From assembly GCA_944548615.1 (NCBI GenBank), contig OX155973.1, positions 8,545,910 through 8,609,909 of the forward strand: DNA of 64,000 nucleotides. The letters are read 5' to 3'. Both the position numbers and the translations under genes were made by a program. Positions 46,801 through 51,585 of the stretch are shown piece after piece. Position 1 is the first letter of the stretch. Each line of letters opens with the position of its first letter. The DNA is from Micropterix aruncella. Its lineage: Eukaryota > Arthropoda > Insecta > Lepidoptera > Micropterigidae. The notes under the pieces are model-generated. The model made no database searches. It was not told the DNA's origin and saw only the letters and a list, made by a program, of their open reading frames with translations.

Positions 46801-48602
46801 GCTCTGGGTATAGGGAGAAGACTGGCAGGGAAAAAATAGGGCCTTAAATAGGACCCCTAACATCTCCCACTGGCTATACACATCCATCATGAGGCCGATA
46901 ATCACGTACGCCTCGATGGTATAGTGAAACAAAACCAACCAGAAAACTGTGATTACCAAACTAAGCAGTATCCAAAGGACGGTGTGCCTCATGACAATTG
47001 GCGCAATGTTCTCCACTCCTGGAGCAGCTCTACATGCACTGCTGAACTTACCCCTCTCCCCCCCCCCTACATATTCACTTAGAACAGGTGGCGAAAGCCA
47101 GTATGTACAGACTGTCTGCCTGGGAGAAGAAAAGCTGGATCTCACAAGCCCTAAGATCAGTTCTAGACTTAGTCAGTCAAACTTCAAACCTCATCATCGT
47201 ATCAGACACCATGCTTCCACTCCTAAGCTTTGGAAATCTTTTTACAGTGGAACTGCCTCCCAGAGACGACTGGCTAATAACCAGCTGCACTGGTAGGCCA
47301 GTAGCCTTAAATGGTTTACTGATGGGTCCAAATAGGCTGCGGTAGTAGGCTGTACTTAAAGTAGGCTGCGGTATATATGGAGAGCGACGAAACTTCGATA
47401 GAAGTTTAAACTTGGGGAAATACGCCTCCATCTTCCGAGCGAAGGTATTCGCCATTATTGAATGTGTGGATATCAACCTCCATAAGAACTACGCCAACCA
47501 CCGAATCTATATCCACTCGGATAGAAAATCAGCTCTTATGGCACTAGCCTCGAATACCATTAATTTAAAGCTGGTGCAAAACTGAGTATCACTACTGAAT
47601 TCCCTGGGTGAAAAGAACAGAGTAATTCTAAGATGGGATCCCGGCCATGCAGGAATCGAGGGAAATGAAAAAGCCGAAGAACTCGCTAAGACGGAAGCAA
47701 AGGGAACGTTATACGGCCCTGAATCTTGCTGTGGCGTACCAAAAAGCCTTGCAAACCTAATGCTCAAAAAAATGTTTAGAACAATCTGTCAAACACTGGA
47801 ACAACACACCAGAGTTGAATCATTCAAAAGCGCTAATTAAGGCTTACGACCGTAAGACGGCCCGTGAGGCCTTATCGCTAAATAGGAACAATCTACGCAT
47901 ACTGGTGAGGGTGCTCACAGGACACTGTGGCCTGAACAGACACATGTACAACCTCAACCTCCGGGACACGAAAATGTGCAGGTTCTGCCAAGAGGCAGAG
48001 GAAACTCCCCAGCACCTCATGTGCGAGTGTGGCCCGCCGATGCGTAAAAGATACACCCACTTGGGTGGTCACTACCTCCAACCTGAGGAGGTAAAACAAT
48101 CTGGCGCCAAAAGCCCGTTGCGGTTCTTAAATGACACAAGCAGGTGGTGAACACAGTAAATCGGCAATGGTCGCAGTGTTACAGGGCTCATTTTTTTCTG
48201 GGGGCTTTCTAAGGTCTTTACCTTAGAAAGCCCCAACAAAAAAAAATAAAAAAAAAGGATGCATGAAGTTAGCTGAACTTGCTTACTTTTAGAAACTGCA
48301 GGAGATATGTCTGATTTGAAGACGTCTTTGTGTTAGATGAGATAATCCTATTTCGATAATGATTGAAAGGCTTTTTTGTTATTTTTTTTTAACAGATGGC
48401 ACCCAAAGGCGTGTTGGATCCTCGGCTTCGGGTTTATGGAGCTCGCGGTCTACGGGTGGCGTGCGCATCGGCTCTGCCGTTGCTTCCCACGGGACATCCT
48501 CATGCTACAGTGACCGCCCTGGCAGAACGCGCTGCAGACCTCATCAAGGAAGATTGGGCCCACGAGCTTGATGAAGCCATATCTACTAAGACTGATTATT
48601 AA
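19679..48602 (+). CDS. GMC-family FAD oxidoreductase (glucose dehydrogenase / ecdysone oxidase-like), ten exons
   Basis: Joined exons: 19679-19888, 24363-24560, 26228-26343, 30064-30262, 36717-36889, 39151-39367, 43132-43336, 44804-45015, 46488-46679, 48396-48602. They give 1929 nt and 642 aa with no stop, and every intron phase agrees. The family oxidises alcohols or sugars using non-covalent FAD; insect members act on glucose, ecdysone or defence compounds, and the substrate cannot be read here. Visible features: signal peptide (about residues 1-23), VGAGSSG (G62, G64, G67), LLLEAG (E86), GMC signature 1 around [11 protein letters not shown] (135-145), signature 2 [12 protein letters not shown] (316-327), catalytic His568 in DHSAGTCQ, and His610 in TGHPHA at the second active-site position. 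The signal peptide suggests secretion. Length is normal for the family. Introns are 1.5-6.5 kb and filled with transposons. Confidence 0.93.
19930..20440. repeat. Intron 1: old repeat pieces
   Basis: 19935-20010 carries the terminus TTTAGATTGCTCAATGCAGT shared with 7.2, 23.0, 50.1 and 53.1 kb. 20030-20290 resembles the RepD end (TTCAGGAAACATACAACGCT, then GGAAAGGAGAGGGATTG) in reverse. The remainder to 20440 is unassigned. Confidence 0.45.
20441..21000. mobile_element. Mariner-type foldback, two head-to-head 3' ends
   Basis: A 560-bp inverted duplication with perfect outer ends TACAGGGTGCGGCAGTGAGG and its complement, inserted at TA. Each arm carries the end of a Tc1/mariner-superfamily transposase. 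The right arm (+) reads [20 protein letters not shown], then [20 protein letters not shown] and FHT-stop; the left arm has the mirror image with about 30 bp missing. The catalytic part is absent. In transcripts of the GMC intron this would form a long hairpin. Confidence 0.88.
21001..21450. other. Intron 1: unassigned
   Basis: No exon or recognised repeat. A short direct duplication GCTAGAGCTAACA(C/T) lies at about 21057-21085. Confidence 0.4.
21451..22260 (+). pseudogene. LINE ORF2 C-terminus and 3' UTR in intron 1
   Basis: An 88-codon frame ends ...[38 protein letters not shown] and [19 protein letters not shown]. This is the usual C-terminal sequence of a common insect CR1/jockey-type LINE. 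Its 3' UTR follows, partly duplicated (CGTATTTATAGGCGG at 21820 and 21940), ending in (TTCTAT)n. 5'-truncated. Confidence 0.75.
22480..22690 (+). mobile_element. LINE 3' tail in intron 1
   Basis: GGGCTAGTCCCAGTTGGGTG, then TTCGGTTCCTGTTATTTTTA and a (TAAA)n end. A reverse copy of the same tail lies at 22835-22995, only about 150 bp away, so the pair could form a hairpin. Confidence 0.65.
22835..22995 (-). mobile_element. LINE 3' tail, reverse, in intron 1
   Basis: (TTTA)n, then ATTAATTACTACAAAACATT and CACCCAACTGGGACTAACCC: the reverse complement of the tail at 22480-22690. Confidence 0.65.
23074..24275. mobile_element. Long inverted-repeat element in intron 1
   Basis: Outer ends GGGTGAGTTTTTAATTAGTG and its complement (ending AATTAAAAACTCACCCC). 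The arms extend inward through GAACAGAT.TATTTGGAAT and ATGTCTATTCCGT. A shorter complete relative is at 44151-44504 and a one-arm relative at 43565-43917. Another element (23872-24178) is nested in the right arm. No transposase can be read. Confidence 0.75.
23872..24178. mobile_element. MITE-like element nested in the inverted repeat
   Basis: About 307 bp with ~95-bp imperfect terminal inverted repeats: GGCTCGATTGCGTTTCTTCG at the left and AAAGAAACGCAATCGGGCC at the right; CGCTAGAGCGGAATGT mirrors ATTCCGCTCTAACGTA. Relatives at 8.4 kb (right half) and about 0.15 kb (trace). Confidence 0.75.
24363..24560 (+). CDS. GMC oxidoreductase exon 2
   Basis: Residues 71-136. Opens ANRLSE right after a TTTTTATAG acceptor, which completes the family motif GAGSSG..LANRLSE across the junction. 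It continues WNVLLLEAG (ribose-binding Glu), TRNWGF, and ends YLPAGK at AAA|GTAAGT, phase 0. Confidence 0.93.
24875..25537 (+). repeat. RepC copy 1 (intron 2), without Tigger
   Basis: Matches 50250-50544 plus 51219-51585 nearly base for base over most of its length (landmarks GGCAGACCGCGGCAATTTAT, CTTGTCTTACGGAAAAATAC, CTCCGGGAGCAAGCCGCCAA). Here TTGTAAATACTGTCATGATC is continuous, giving the empty site for the pogo-like element found at 50.5 kb. No coding frame. Confidence 0.8.
25545..25700 (-). mobile_element. LINE 3' tail, reverse, in intron 2
   Basis: (TTTA)n start, then GCCCAACTGGGATATACCCG, matching the GGGCTAGTCCCAGTTGGG tail family in reverse. Confidence 0.6.
25975..26190. mobile_element. 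Degraded foldback next to exon 3
   Basis: Diverged relative of 10101-10274. TTTCGGCGATGTTGCAAGCA on one side pairs loosely with GGCGGTTGCAACTTAGCCGA on the other, around GGGTAGACTAC / GTCTACCCTAG. It ends about 40 bp before the exon 3 acceptor. Confidence 0.65.
26228..26343 (+). CDS. GMC oxidoreductase exon 3
   Basis: Residues 137-174 plus two bases of 175. Starts [16 protein letters not shown], the core of GMC signature 1, and continues [19 protein letters not shown]. Acceptor AATTTTAG; donor CC|GTAAGT (phase 2). Confidence 0.92.
26344..26699. other. Intron 3: unassigned
   Basis: A (TTTA)n run at 26563-26585 followed by TTCAAATATTATTCAAGAGC may be a reverse LINE tail. No exon seen. Confidence 0.4.
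26700..27190 (+). repeat. RepD copy with short AT tracts
   Basis: Forward copy: ACAGCCTTCGGGTTTGATTG, then GCTTTCTAGCCAGTATAATA, AT-rich middle, CCTATCCCTTTTCCTTTACT, ending AAAACGCTGTAAGTTTTCCG and AGAAATAAAA. Compare the AT-expanded reverse copy at 16121-17245. The AATAAAA end suggests a retroposon, but no coding part is visible. Confidence 0.7.
27191..27540. other. Intron 3: unassigned
   Basis: No exon. A short direct repeat GCAAATATTTAACC(T/C) occurs at about 27474 and 27504. Confidence 0.4.
27541..27955 (+). repeat. RepB copy 2
   Basis: CGTTTACGGCTAGCGTCGGG at the left, CATACCAAATTTCAGCTCAA, GGCGCTATCGTGGAGGAATT, a tandem (ACACAGACAG)-type tract at 27850-27910, and AAACTTTCCTTTTCTAGGAA at the end. 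Confidence 0.7.
27974..28692. mobile_element. TTAA-flanked element, copy 1 (piggyBac-type MITE)
   Basis: 719 bp between TTAA (27970-27973) and TTAA (28693-28696). Ends GAGCCTTATTACA and TGTGATAGGGCTC are imperfect inverted repeats. It differs from the copy at 32657-33376 by only about half a dozen bases. No transposase; probably mobilised by a piggyBac-like enzyme, judging by the TTAA target. Confidence 0.88.
28697..29204. other. Intron 3: unassigned
   Basis: GGACGGTTTATTTCGGTT occurs both before copy 1 of the TTAA element (about 27952) and again at 28718. No exon or known repeat seen. Confidence 0.4.
29205..29715 (+). repeat. RepB copy 3 with duplicated head and CATACAGA tract
   Basis: Two successive blocks of TACCCCAAATTTGTATGG / CCCCAAATTTGTATGGGAGG (29220, 29376) with CTATCGCGGAAACAATTTTT between them, then CAATCCGATTAAGCGTCTGG, a (CATACAGA)n tract at 29518-29595, and the end AGCGCGATCACAATACTTTC. 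The tract is simple repeat DNA, not a CRISPR array. Confidence 0.7.
29716..30063. other. Intron 3: unassigned, before exon 4
   Basis: T-rich then AT-rich. 29808-29915 may be the end of a LINE-like or transposon frame ([16 protein letters not shown]), too short to assign. Confidence 0.35.
30064..30262 (+). CDS. GMC oxidoreductase exon 4
   Basis: Completes Pro175 and encodes residues 176-241: YFKKSEN, the family's HG.GG patch ([10 protein letters not shown]), and ends in QLGFSK. Acceptor GGGTTTCAG is strong. The donor AAG|GTTGTT is the only weak one in the gene; the phase (0) and family alignment still support it. Confidence 0.9.
30370..30545 (-). mobile_element. LINE 3' tail, reverse, in intron 4
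   Basis: (TTTA)n, AGAATGAATTACTATAAAAC, CACCCAACTAGGACTAGCCC: same tail family as 22835-22995. Confidence 0.65.
30546..30959. other. Intron 4: AT-rich, unassigned
   Basis: AATAATAATAA and TATAATATAA text, no exon or recognised element. Probably old 3' sequence of the neighbouring LINE on the - strand. Confidence 0.35.
30960..31372 (-). repeat. Element with ~115-119-bp tandem units, three or more
   Basis: Reverse copy of the element at 6205-6490. At the right edge the - strand begins AACAAGCTTTTATTAAAATG, followed by at least three units, each with a CAGC.GCC(A)TGTCATGGTG-like head and ACGAAATTTYGT. Units open near 31325, 31210, 31095 and 30980. Confidence 0.65.
31373..32019. other. Intron 4: short GTATCTGT tandem and unassigned DNA
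   Basis: 31395-31485 is an irregular tandem of GTATGTATCTGTG(GTAT). Beyond it no exon or known repeat is seen. GGTTTGCGTACC (31490) mirrors ACGCAAACC (31558). Confidence 0.45.
32020..32462 (-). mobile_element. R2-like LINE, 3' end fragment in intron 4
   Basis: Same family as 6527-6960. - strand text [37 protein letters not shown], then the 3' end down to AATAAAATACAAACGGAGCT. Reading continues upstream into [20 protein letters not shown], part of the endonuclease region. Confidence 0.72.
32510..33520 (-). repeat. RepB copy 4, reverse, split by a TTAA element
   Basis: 32510-32652 and 33381-33520 are the two halves of a reverse RepB (C-run, (GT)n at 32603-32625, ATTCCTCCACGATAACG; then TCCGATTGAGTCGAAGTTTG and GGCATCATTTGGTCATGGCA). 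Joining the halves at one TTAA restores the ...ACGCTTAATCCGATT... text of uninterrupted RepB copies. Confidence 0.8.
32657..33376. mobile_element. TTAA-flanked element, copy 2
   Basis: 720 bp between TTAA (32653-32656) and TTAA (33377-33380), almost identical to 27974-28692. Differences seen: ATGAG/AAGAG, CTTTTC/CTATTC, TGTCG/TGTTG, GATAA/GAGAA, and one extra A in an A-run. The host RepB gives a clean empty-site comparison. Confidence 0.9.
33521..34400. mobile_element. Intron 4: unassigned then LINE 3' tail
   Basis: 33521-33800 has no recognised feature. 34230-34395 has GCCTTAGTACGGGCCTAGGC, CTAGTTAGG and a (TAAA)n end, the same tail type as at 2.3, 11.1 and 36.6 kb. The body between them is AT-rich with short CACTACA repeats (34075-34125). 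Confidence 0.5.
34673..35407 (+). mobile_element. Complete Lep1-like non-autonomous Helitron (intron 4)
   Basis: 735 bp from TCTATACTAATATTATAAAG (preceded by A) to GGGCACGGGTCAGCTAG (followed by T). It has Helitron TC and CTAG ends, no terminal inverted repeats, no target duplication and no coding. The 3' end resembles that of the helicase-bearing Helitron at 14.6 kb (CCGGGTCAGCTAG), so both could be moved by the same enzyme. Confidence 0.85.
35440..35780 (-). pseudogene. LINE ORF2 C-terminal relic (intron 4)
   Basis: - strand frame [20 protein letters not shown], then [20 protein letters not shown] and [11 protein letters not shown]. The [13 protein letters not shown] motif is the family C-terminus (YNKLP..IK). 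No catalytic part. Confidence 0.68.
35850..36660 (+). pseudogene. Jockey/CR1-type LINE ORF2 C-terminus and tail (intron 4)
   Basis: Reads [40 protein letters not shown], then after a stop around the GGCAGGCAGGAGGCAGG duplication (about 36030) another frame gives [16 protein letters not shown]. 3' tail: GGAACAGGC-like TTAGAACAGGCTCTGCCTAG at 36570 and (TAAA) end. It sits just before exon 5. Confidence 0.72.
36717..36889 (+). CDS. GMC oxidoreductase exon 5
   Basis: Residues 242-298 plus two bases of 299. [20 protein letters not shown] continues the family pattern after GFSK. A second AG six bases downstream (exon from 36723) would drop Ala-Gln; the upstream AG fits the family better. Ends CGTCG|GTAAGC. 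Confidence 0.9.
37111..37430 (+). repeat. Element with AACACGCTTTTAT ends, copy 2 (intron 5)
   Basis: Same as 1604-1932: AAACACGCTTTTATAAATG at the left, CCTAATAAAAGCGTGTTAAA at the right. The left end has a small duplication (AAAAACACAAAAACACG). Confidence 0.65.
37610..38720 (-). repeat. RepA unit, reverse, interrupted (intron 5)
   Basis: 37610-37838 and 38256-38720 form one reverse RepA. Between them lies a 417-bp insertion with duplicated target. The RepA right end is TCTCGCCCGCTGTAGTTGAC AACTCTAGTTG. Confidence 0.78.
37839..38255 (-). mobile_element. 417-bp retroposon-like insertion with 16-bp target duplication
   Basis: Flanked by exact CACTCTGACTAACAGT at 37823-37838 and 38256-38271. 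On the - strand it begins GCGTTTCGTTCTTTGCAGGA and ends ACCTATCGCCTTGAAACTC, with an AT-rich middle and GC-rich ends. A 16-bp duplication fits a 5'-truncated non-LTR retroelement. The 122-codon - strand frame across it has no family features. Confidence 0.75.
38785..39035 (-). repeat. RepA partial, reverse (intron 5)
   Basis: From GGGGAGCTAATGGGCCCTGT to GGGGAAGTCTGAAAACAGTA, then it breaks about 115 bp before exon 6. It shares the unit end only. Confidence 0.68.
39151..39367 (+). CDS. GMC oxidoreductase exon 6
   Basis: Completes residue 299 and encodes 300-371. [20 protein letters not shown], then LMLSGIGP (GMC signature 2), [11 protein letters not shown], ending DATLNE at GAG|GTAAGT (phase 0). 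Begins after ATCGTTGTAG. Confidence 0.93.
39415..40010 (-). pseudogene. RNase H-type LINE tail split by an RTE-like LINE (intron 6)
   Basis: 39415-39516 (- strand ...GGTAAAACAATCTGGCGCC..., AGCACAGAACTATAG end region) and 39956-40010 (ACACAAAAATGTGCAGGTTC then TGCCAAGGGGCAGAGG) are neighbouring parts of the LINE described at 11.6 and 46.8 kb. The gap is filled by another LINE. Confidence 0.68.
39517..39958 (-). pseudogene. RTE-type LINE ORF2 C-terminus
   Basis: - strand frame of 106 codons: [48 protein letters not shown] and [16 protein letters not shown]. The KWNW.GH..R...WT..V..W.PR...R..GRP..RW.DD pattern is the C-terminal signature of RTE/BovB-type ORF2. An (AAT)n tail at 39525-39545 marks its 3' end. 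Confidence 0.8.
40256..42165 (+). repeat. RepA unit, forward, broken by two insertions (intron 6)
   Basis: RepA pieces at 40256-40705 (GGTATCGACTACAATGGGCG start), 41006-41102 (CGCACGGTGCGCAAAACTGT) and 42037-42165. The first gap (about 40710-41005) ends in a (TAAA)n run and has ATAGTCT on both sides, so it is a likely LINE tail. The second gap is a hAT element. Confidence 0.7.
41103..42036 (+). mobile_element. hAT element remnant with transposase C-terminus
   Basis: 934 bp, 15-bp perfect inverted ends CAGTGGCGGCGCTAG, flanked by the 8-bp duplication CCTCCAGG (41095-41102, 42037-42044), both standard for hAT. The + strand frame 41413-41859 encodes [52 protein letters not shown] and SIEAE: the hAT C-terminal dimerisation region. 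The zinc finger and catalytic core are deleted. Confidence 0.92.
42178..42940. mobile_element. Inverted-repeat DNA element with GCGCGCGA-rich ends (intron 6)
   Basis: Left end GCTCTACGCTTAGTCCGCGA then ATCGCGCGCGACTTCGC; right end GCGCGCGATTCGCGGATAAG then TGTAGAGC. The inverted similarity is about 40 bp. An AT-rich middle separates them. An apparent 166-codon + frame crosses the right end and is low-complexity, not a gene. Superfamily unknown. Confidence 0.7.
43132..43336 (+). CDS. GMC oxidoreductase exon 7
   Basis: Residues 372-439 plus one base of 440. The core [16 protein letters not shown] matches the family's G.GPLT..GG block. The start follows ATTACGACTAG, chosen because it is in phase 0 after exon 6; a later AG at 43155-43156 breaks the phase. 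Donor CTAG|GTGAGA. A Lep1-like Helitron fragment begins only 14 bp after the donor. Confidence 0.85.
43351..43530 (+). mobile_element. Lep1-like Helitron 5' fragment beside exon 7
   Basis: TCTATACTAATATTATAAAG to GTGGTAGTCGGATTTGC, matching the first ~175 bp of 34673-35407. It starts 14 bp after the exon 7 splice donor. Confidence 0.75.
43565..43917 (+). mobile_element. One arm of the GGTGAGTTTTTAATTAG family (intron 7)
   Basis: AAGTTTTTAATTAGTAACAT, GAGCAAATAAGCAACG, through TATTTCTGAACAGTTGTATT and AAACGGAATAGACATTACT, parallel to 23080-23410. The short frame [19 protein letters not shown] in it also occurs, degraded, in the 23-kb copy, but is too short to name. Confidence 0.65.
43925..44130 (-). 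repeat. RepB copy 5, reverse (intron 7)
   Basis: CGCGCTAAAAAAAATCGAAA, GAGCCCCACTGAGACGATTA, a CTGTCTG tract and ATTCCTCCACAATAGCGCCC: RepB in reverse, incomplete. Confidence 0.65.
44151..44504. mobile_element. TA-flanked inverted-repeat element, 354 bp (intron 7)
   Basis: Ends CTGGTGAGTTTTCAATTAGT and its partner TTAAAACTCACCCTG, inserted at TA (44149-44150, 44505-44506). Centre holds a near-palindrome AATAGGTAAAATGTCGCTAA / TTAGCGATATTTTACCTA. Short relative of 23074-24275. Confidence 0.75.
44507..44803. other. Intron 7: unassigned GC-rich patch
   Basis: 44620-44715 is GC-rich (CCAACCCGCCCGTAGCCGAG) and resembles no other part of the window. No exon. Confidence 0.35.
44804..45015 (+). CDS. 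GMC oxidoreductase exon 8
   Basis: Finishes Gly440 and encodes 441-510: the start of the C-terminal GMC domain ([20 protein letters not shown], then [21 protein letters not shown]). The S-RG-V.L.S..P block is characteristic of the family. Acceptor TGTGTGTTAG, donor ATG|GTAAGT, phase 0. Confidence 0.93.
45086..45503. mobile_element. MITE-like element in intron 8
   Basis: About 418 bp with inverted ends GGGTATTCTGGTCTAG and CTAGAACAGAATACCC. The interior is AT-rich and non-coding. Duplicated target not certain. Confidence 0.6.
45504..46487. other. Intron 8: unassigned
   Basis: CCCTTCAGGCCTCGGCACCT (45620) mirrors GGCCAATCGAGGCCTGAGGG (45852), an inverted pair that may bound an element. Frames of 64-82 codons have no recognisable features. 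No exon until 46488. Confidence 0.4.
46488..46679 (+). CDS. GMC oxidoreductase exon 9
   Basis: Residues 511-574. Ends in [16 protein letters not shown]. His568 aligns with the catalytic His of the family block Y-H-P-x-G-T-C. Acceptor TTCTCTCAG, donor CAG|GTGGGT, phase 0. Confidence 0.92.
46760..48245 (+). pseudogene. LINE with RNase H, longest copy (intron 9)
   Basis: Reads from the region after the reverse-transcriptase core ([36 protein letters not shown]) through the RNase H start (WFTDGSK), [27 protein letters not shown], and [19 protein letters not shown]. It continues to [18 protein letters not shown] and a tail with a self-complementary GGGGCTTTCTAAGGTCTTTA / CCTTAGAAAGCCCC and A-run. 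Several stops and slips (for example TGA in KLVQN-stop, about 47585) make it a pseudogene. Confidence 0.8.
48396..48602 (+). CDS. GMC oxidoreductase exon 10 and stop
   Basis: Residues 575-642. [20 protein letters not shown] continues directly from GTCQ as in the family, followed by [14 protein letters not shown] (His610 at the second active-site position) and [12 protein letters not shown]. Stop TAA at 48600-48602. Acceptor is a T-run plus AACAG. Confidence 0.93.
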   Translation: MAPKGVLDPRLRVYGARGLRVACASALPLLPTGHPHATVTALAERAADLIKEDWAHELDEAISTKTDY

Positions 48603-48607
48603 ATAAA
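48602..48607 (+). terminator. AATAAA polyadenylation signal of the GMC gene
   Basis: AATAAA begins on the last base of the stop codon. If used, the 3' UTR would be only a few tens of bases. No equally good signal is closer to another plausible end. Confidence 0.6.
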
Positions 48608-48664
48608 GGTGTACCTTGAAAATAATAGTAAGTTTGATTTATAGTTAATAAGTGAAACAGTTTA

Positions 48665-49330
48665 AAAAATCTCATTTCTAGCTGGCTGTAAGTCGGCCTT
48701 GGATCAAGTATGGTACATTGATTGCCACGACAAAATCTTTGCTGTTATTCGCGAGGTAATTAGCCTCTTAGTAACCTGTGCCAACAAGGGTCTGACAGGC
48801 TGGCTCTAAAGGCAGGAAACGTTCCACTACGAAACCATTTTCAATAATCAAGAAAGCTTCAGATTGGATTCTGGAGGTTGATTCGGTCTAAAAGCAGTAT
48901 AAATTTCCTGAAAGTCTCGGATGCACAGCCCTGCGTCCAGATATAACTCTTTACTCTCTATCTCGGAAGACGGCCCTAATTGTAGAATTAACTGTTCCAT
49001 GAGAATAAAATATTGCAAAAGACCACGAGTACAAACCATGATCTCGCAAATACCATCACCCGTTACAGCTTCACTGTTCACCTTCATGCGGTGGAAGTCG
49101 GCGCTCGTGGCTTGCCAGCCAAATCTCTGTTTCACCATTTAAAGATCTTGGTCTCTCCAGAAAAATAATCAACTCCTAGGAAACATTACACTACGAAACC
49201 TTTCTCAATAATCGAGAAAGCTTCAGAGTGGATTCTGGAGGGCGATTTGGTCTCTAAATAGTATCATTTCCCATAGTCTCAGATACACAGCCCTCCGTCC
49301 AAATATAACTCTGGCACCGCAAAAACATGG
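48665..49330 (+). pseudogene. R2-like LINE C-terminal fragment, rearranged
   Basis: Forward copy with LAGCKSALDQVWYIDCHDKI, LRPDITLYSLSRKTALIVEL, and SLFHHLKILVSPEK-like ends. 49160-49320 then repeats an internal part (AATCGAGAAAGCTTCAGAGT and CAGCCCTCCGTCCAAATATA), so the copy is internally duplicated. Dead. Confidence 0.7.
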
Positions 49331-50085
49331 TGCGATCGAACATGTGGATAATTATTGGGCACAAAAAGACTCACCTTAGCTAGCTAATTAGGGTTATCCG
49401 TTTTGTCTTAACTATAAAGGACAGTCAGAAATTCCCTTCCGAGACGAAGGGAACTTTAGCCAACTATGCTTAGAATAAATGAAATACGATAAAGAAATGG
49501 TTTTGATCTGTCAAACAAGACCGGCAGGCAAGAAAGTATACGAGGAATGACATGCATAGGCTCCACATGGAGGGCTAAGTGCGGGCGTTAGACCACTGAT
49601 AACCAACCCCAAACTCAATCACATGGATAATCAGAGATGTGCCTTTCGTATTCAGAGGCAGTCGAAGAGACAACATGCAAATAAAACTTCGTAACATTAA
49701 TATAACGATATATTATTCTGAATCAATACAAATTTTCTTATTTTACTAGCTATATCGATAGCAAGATCACAAACCTTTGACAAATATAGCGACTTGACAG
49801 AAGAGATAAAAAAGTGACTGCAGTTGGAGTTTTCAGTTTGGCCACAGCTAAACGATGAGATAGGCCCTGAAACACTCCAAATAGCGATGCATTCCTCAGA
49901 TATGTGTACTGGAAAACCGTGGCATTTTTGGAGTGGAATAACGCACACTATGATTTATTGTAACAGGTTTGGATTATCAGATTTTCGTGTCGATTTTTCA
50001 ATCAATTTGATCAAAATGCCATGACCAAAGCGTTTGTGGTCTTAGCCATTGATATGATACTTAATAATTATAAAAATGTAGATTG
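49331..50085. other. Intergenic: unassigned
   Basis: A + strand frame at 49824-50024 (WPQLNDEIGPETLQIAMHSS, DMCTGKPWHFWSG) has no splice support or motif that I recognise. It could be a relic of a transposon or retrogene. Otherwise nothing is seen. Confidence 0.35.
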
Positions 50086-50249
50086 CGCCATTGATTATAC
50101 AGGGTATTAGATTGCTCAATACCATAGTACGTTTTGGCAACTCCTTTACGCTGCTGACATGCAGGTGGTGTTGATAGTATTGTCCGGCGTAATAAATAGC
50201 AATTTATTTGGCCATTTATAATAATATTGATAATGAATGTATTTGTATT

Positions 50250-51585
50250 CCCTTCGAGTAGCGTCATAATTCATGGCAGACCGCGGCAATTTATTGGAAT
50301 TTCTTGCAATATCGCCGCGCTCGACAAAAAGTACTATAACTATGGAACTACTATAGCAATCATAAAAATAATAACTGTGCAATGATCGCATTGACATTTC
50401 GTATATAGAATATTGAAATCTCATTTTGTAAAGCAATTAGATAATTATGAATAAATATGAGAGTCGAAAGAGGGAAAAAAACACATTTTTAACTTGTACT
50501 TGTCTTACGGAAAAATACGGAACCCTATTTATAAATTGTAAATACAGTAGAGCGTCTATTATCCGAACGTTGGTCAACCGAACGACCGCTTAACCGAACT
50601 GCTGCGGCCGCAGATTCTCGGTTAAAAACAGAACTCGATTGCCATGAATGTGATGAAGAAGACGTTCAAGAATGGATGAGGGTTGATGATGCAGATCCAG
50701 TGTACCAAATCATGCAGGACAGCGATATTGTAGACCTCGTGACTGATAATGCTGACGCCGCCAGCACCTCATCGACTAGTGAATCAGAAAATGAAGATGA
50801 AAAAATACCTACACCTTCTGAAGCATTTACATGTCTAGATACTATCTTGCGATGGTTTGAAGCTAAAAAATGAAAGCGACCAGTATCAGATATCTGTACT
50901 AAAAAAAGTGCGGGAATTAGCTGCTCATAAGCTGGTAGGCTTGCTTCGACAGACCAAAATTAAGGACTTTTTAAAGCGTTAATTCGTTCCTCTTCATGTA
51001 CATGTATTACATACACACATATCTATTTTGTTCACTGGATTACTACTCACTATTGTAATAAATAATAAAAGTTAAAACAGATTACATAGATAATACATAT
51101 TATTATGTCCATATATGGTTTTATTAATACAGTTTTTTATACAGTTCGATTATCCGAATAAATCGGTTTTCCGAACACCCTTGTCCCCCAATTAGTTCGG
51201 ATAATCGACGCTCTACTGTACTATCTTGATCTTTATTAGATTCTCTATCAAAGGTAATATTTCGTTTTGCTTATTTACATACAAAAATATTTAGACATTA
51301 GCTCATAAAAACCTATAAAAACTTTGATGATTTCTCGAAAAAAAAAAAAAGATGACGTTTGACAATGGAATTTTACCAGAAATATCTGCAAAATGACGCG
51401 CAAAATTATTCTAGCGGCCGTCTATGTATCTATGGTAATAATGAGATATTTGGTATGGATTTTAGGATGCGTTCGAATTAGAAAATAATATTACTGTGCA
51501 CTCCGGGAGCAAGCCGCCAATATTGGTCGTTAAGTAGTCAACGGTGTTTTGATGTGCAACCAAATTTGGTCTTTACGTAGCCGAA
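50250..51585 (+). repeat. RepC copy 2, split by a pogo/Tigger element
   Basis: 50250-50544 and 51219-51585 match the continuous RepC at 24875-25537. 50085-50250 before it carries the GGGTATTAGATTGCTCAATA terminus seen elsewhere, possibly the RepC left end. Confidence 0.78.
50545..51218 (+). mobile_element. Pogo/Tigger-type element, internally deleted
   Basis: 674 bp with inverted ends CAGTAGAGCGTCTATTATCC and its near complement (GGATAATCGACGCTCTACTG), at a duplicated TA (50543-50544, 51219-51220). The + strand 50625-50873 keeps the acidic C-terminal tail of the transposase (SSTSESENEDEKIPTPSEAF, then TCLDTILRWFEAK). After a one-base slip it continues VLKKVRELAAHKL and KIKDFLKR-stop. The DNA-binding and DDE parts are gone. 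Confidence 0.88.
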
